Assembly (NCBI RefSeq): GCF_000346485.2
Contig: NZ_KQ976354.1
Coordinates: forward strand, 1,175,031-1,239,030
Direction of reading: 5' to 3'
Length of the DNA stretch: 64,000 nt
Source of the DNA: Scytonema hofmannii PCC 7110
GTDB lineage: Bacteria; Cyanobacteriota; Cyanobacteriia; Cyanobacteriales; Nostocaceae
Shown here one piece after another: positions 61,932-64,000 of this stretch. Within the stretch, counting starts at the first letter, position 1. Each line of letters starts with the position of its first letter. Below the pieces are notes generated by a model. It had not been told where the DNA came from. It saw nothing but the letters and a program-made list of their open reading frames with translations, and did not search any database. A program made the translations under genes and the position numbers.

Positions 61932-62063
61932 ATGACTAATGACTTGCCTAACGACACTGGTCTCTCAAAAGCTACTGCTCTGGAAGGAATTGATGACACC
62001 CTGCGGTTCCACGCACCTTTCTGCCAAAATAAAACAGCAATTGATACCAGACCACGAACATGA
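61932..62063 (+). CDS. Possible small leader or remnant ORF coupled to the DUF433 gene
   Basis: A 43-codon frame begins MTNDLPNDTGLSKATALEGI and its stop overlaps the ATG of the DUF433 gene (ATGA). The overlap is suggestive of coupling, but the sequence resembles nothing I know, and the frame may be chance. Confidence 0.25.
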   Translation: MTNDLPNDTGLSKATALEGIDDTLRFHAPFCQNKTAIDTRPRT

Positions 62064-62437
62064 CTTCAACATCAAACGGACAATCGGCGATCGTTCGTAC
62101 AGAGCGTGGGTTGACGATCGCAGGCACAAGGGTAACCCTGTATGATTTGATGGACTATATCCATGCTGGCTATCCACATTCGTTGATCCGCAATAAATTC
62201 CATATTACTGACGAACAATTTAGTAATGCCATGTCATACATAAAGTCAAATTATGCTGAAGTAGAGGCAGAGTATCAGATTGTTCTACAACAGGCAGAAG
62301 AAATTCGGCAGTATTGGGAAGAGCGCAATCGCGAACGAATTGCCCAAATTGCCAACATACCACCGAAACCAGATCAGGAGGCAGCTTGGGCAAAACTTCA
62401 GGCACGAAAAGTCAAACGTGCTGAGTCAGATTTATGA
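62060..62437 (+). CDS. DUF433 antitoxin-like protein
   Basis: The 125-aa protein contains RTERGLTIAGTRVTLYDLMD and HAGYPHSLIRNKFHITDEQF, the DUF433 helix-turn-helix domain. The C-terminal extension (IRQYWEERNRERIAQIANIP) is typical of the cyanobacterial version. DUF433 proteins are usually antitoxins for DUF5615 PIN-like toxins, and such a gene follows with a four-base overlap. Confidence 0.87.
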   Translation: MTSTSNGQSAIVRTERGLTIAGTRVTLYDLMDYIHAGYPHSLIRNKFHITDEQFSNAMSYIKSNYAEVEAEYQIVLQQAEEIRQYWEERNRERIAQIANIPPKPDQEAAWAKLQARKVKRAESDL

Positions 62438-62715
62438 TTTTTCTTATTGACCATAATATTGAAGGACAAGCCCTTGTTCTTCTTGGAAGCATCACTACTG
62501 GAGGTTGGCTCGACTTACTACCAATTCGCTTCGTCACCTTTGAAGAAGTTCAGTTGCCAATTAATAGCAATGACCGAATGGTTTGGCGATTTGCTCAACA
62601 GAATCGAATGATTCTGCTAACAGCTAATCGTAGTATGAAAGGAAAGGACTCATTAGAGCAAGTCATTCGTGAGGAAAGTTCATCAACTTCTCTGCCTGTA
62701 GTTAGGGCTTGCTGA
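62434..62715 (+). CDS. DUF5615-like PIN toxin, probably C-terminally truncated
   Basis: The 93-aa protein starts MIFLIDHNIEGQALVLLGSI, with a PIN-like Asp in LIDHNIEG, and has MVWRFAQQNRMILLTANRSM and DSLEQVIREESSSTSLPVV. Relatives that I remember run on for about 35-40 further residues after SLPVL. Here the reading changes to RAC-stop at GGGCTTGCTGAATACA, so the C-terminus appears lost, perhaps at an insertion scar. Whether the short form is active is unknown. Confidence 0.7.
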   Translation: MIFLIDHNIEGQALVLLGSITTGGWLDLLPIRFVTFEEVQLPINSNDRMVWRFAQQNRMILLTANRSMKGKDSLEQVIREESSSTSLPVVRAC

Positions 62716-62800
62716 ATACAATCGGAAGGTAGGACAGATAAGAGTTTCAAGGTGATATAATATAGTATTGGTATATAATAGGCAATAAAGGGATGAAAGT

Positions 62801-63091
62801 ATGCAAGTTGAGCTTTCCTCAGCAGATGCAAGTTATATTAGCGAATTAGTTAAAAACGGTTACTTTCAGAACGAGGAGGAAGCCGTTGCAGCCGTTATTA
62901 GGCATGACAGGCAGCAATATGAAGCTAAAATTAACCGACTGAATACTGCGTTACAAAAGGGCATAGATGATGTAAAGGCAGGCAGAGTCACCCCTTACAC
63001 GTTAGAGCTATTAGATGAGCTATTTGAGGAGGCGTTGGCGGAAGAGGAAAGAGGCGAACCATTAGAGATTGATGCCGATGTTATCCCTTGA
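62801..63091 (+). CDS. ParD-type antitoxin
   Basis: The 96-aa protein begins MQVELSSADASYISELVKNG, then YFQNEEEAVAAVIRHDRQQY: the ribbon-helix-helix ParD/CopG pattern. The C-terminus is acidic (FEEALAEEERGEPLEIDADV) for toxin binding. It overlaps the ParE toxin start by about 14-20 bases. Confidence 0.85.
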   Translation: MQVELSSADASYISELVKNGYFQNEEEAVAAVIRHDRQQYEAKINRLNTALQKGIDDVKAGRVTPYTLELLDELFEEALAEEERGEPLEIDADVIP

Positions 63092-63371
63092 ATTGACTGA
63101 AAGTGCCAAAAAAGATTTAAAGAGTATCACGCGATACACTAAGCGGGAATGGGGTAAAGAGCAGGCAGTTGCCTATAAAGCTATGCTGGATAAGCAGTTT
63201 GATTTGCTCAGACAAAATCCCCGCATGGGACATCAAAAGTCCGAAGTAAGAGAGGGTATTTTGTGTGTGGCAGCAAGACAACATCTTATTTTTTACCAGC
63301 TAGAAGATACCACCATTTATGTCTTGCGTATCTTACATAGCAGTATGGATTACGCACGGCAGTTGCAATAG
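63078..63371 (+). CDS. ParE/RelE-type toxin
   Basis: 97 aa from ATG at 63078 (MLSLELTESAKKDLKSITRY); ATG 63072 is also in frame. The family pattern continues with TKREWGKEQAVAYKAMLDKQ, LLRQNPRMGHQKSEVREGIL, and HLIFYQLEDTTIYVLRILHS. ParE poisons gyrase; RelE relatives cleave mRNA. The form with YTKREWG and RILHSSMD is typical of ParE. Antitoxin is directly upstream. Confidence 0.9.
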   Translation: MLSLELTESAKKDLKSITRYTKREWGKEQAVAYKAMLDKQFDLLRQNPRMGHQKSEVREGILCVAARQHLIFYQLEDTTIYVLRILHSSMDYARQLQ

Positions 63372-63457
63372 GGTGTAATGAACGGCTGTAACTTTTCGTT
63401 CCAGCCGTTTGCTGTATTGGAGTCAAGACGTTTCATGAACTTTCTTGCCTATACTGA

Positions 63458-64000
63458 AAAGGGCTAATAGCTATCGCATACTGGAACTTGCAGCGATCGC
63501 CATTTGAGCCTTTTCGGAACGCTGCATCTGAAGATGAAATCGGAGATTGCATTTTTAAATTGTGGCAGATAAAAGCTGAACTAAGACGAGAAGCTAAACG
63601 AGATAACACTTCTCGTCAGGAGTCAGATATACCAAAATTATGGGTACTCACTCCAACTGCGTCTTCAAAAGTATTATCTAGCTTTGGTGCTACTCAAAAA
63701 AAAGGTTGGTTACCTGGAGTACATTTCACCGACAATGCTTTACGAACAGCAATTGTTGCAATTCATCAACTTCCTGATATCTCAGAAACATTATGGCTAA
63801 GGATTCTTGGACGAGGAAGCATACAAGAAAAAGCAATATTAGAATTACAATCATTATCAATACATCATCCATTCCGTCAAGCTACGCTAGAATTAGTTTA
63901 CAATTTGCAGAAAAATTTAAGAGTTAATCAACCTTTGGAGCCAGATGATAGGGAGTTAATTATGCGGTTAGAACCACTTTACCAACAAGACCGAGAGCTT
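63458..64000 (+). pseudogene. 5'-truncated cyanobacterial hypothetical (annotated in relatives as 'flagellar assembly protein H'), partial
   Basis: A stop-free frame runs from 63458 to the window edge (181 codons): SPFEPFRNAASEDEIGDCIF, EAKRDNTSRQESDIPKLWVL, TPTASSKVLSSFGATQKKGW, then ISETLWLRILGRGSIQEKA. The pattern is a large cyanobacterial family with a nuclease-like N-terminal domain. That N-terminus (about 90 residues) is missing: a TGA at 63455 precedes, and no start fits. The frame may continue beyond 64000. Confidence 0.7.

Overview
The window looks like a filamentous, heterocyst-type (nostocalean) cyanobacterium. GCGATCGC octamers are frequent, and several genes are of cyanobacterial or plastid type (CCB1, DUF1818, DUF3155, DUF3611, cyanobacterial omega subunit of RNA polymerase). 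Intergenic DNA is full of heptamer tandem arrays and long perfect palindromes of the kind known from Nostoc, Calothrix and Scytonema relatives. The assignment rests on gene content and repeats only; no 16S gene is present.

Layout. 1-5.2 kb is a housekeeping block, mostly on the minus strand: start of aat, rpsN, nth, rseP, serS and a DUF3611 membrane protein. 6-9.6 kb carries a PadR regulator, the cytochrome b6f assembly factor CCB1, DUF3155 and a GAF histidine kinase. 9.6-14.5 kb has an SLH porin-like protein and a shortened paralogue of its C-terminal half, a beta-propeller protein, a GNAT acetyltransferase and a small unknown gene. The SbcC nuclease subunit follows at 15-18 kb. 18-20.3 kb is a graveyard of toxin and Uma2 fragments around an intact MazF-type toxin pair. 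20.4-28.4 kb holds a methyltransferase, a calcineurin-type phosphoesterase, two paralogous NarL-type response regulators, a Rieske oxidoreductase and small stress-type proteins (CsbD). 28.5-31.4 kb has a decayed TnpB tail, a CHAT protease-like protein and a haem sensor (Tll0287-like/DUF3365 plus HAMP).

31.8-61 kb is dominated by two-partner secretion: three giant filamentous-haemagglutinin-type exoproteins (TpsA) and one outer-membrane transporter (TpsB). Between them lie a tRNA-Pro, an Ala-rich RTX-like protein, the rpoZ/DUF1818 operon, a fasciclin protein, a GH13 amylase, a VapBC pair, an intact TnpB-family protein, Hsp20, and more fragments (subtilase, WYL regulator fused to a Uma2 piece). 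55-56 kb and 62-63.4 kb hold three further toxin-antitoxin pairs (UPF0175/DUF3368, DUF433/DUF5615, ParDE). A 5'-truncated cyanobacterial hypothetical gene runs off the right end.

Most unusual points. (1) Two TnpB loci share an RNA-like segment whose two hairpins have covarying stems while the protein frame is shifted, and both lie beside the same 5' end of a CHAT gene (28.5 and 52.2 kb). (2) A seven-base repeat supplies the stop codon and an identical Ser-Asp-Gln tail to three unrelated proteins. (3) The three TpsA proteins each carry only two cysteines after the signal peptide, at fixed C-terminal positions, and one TpsA contains a higher-order duplication of three 130-residue repeats.
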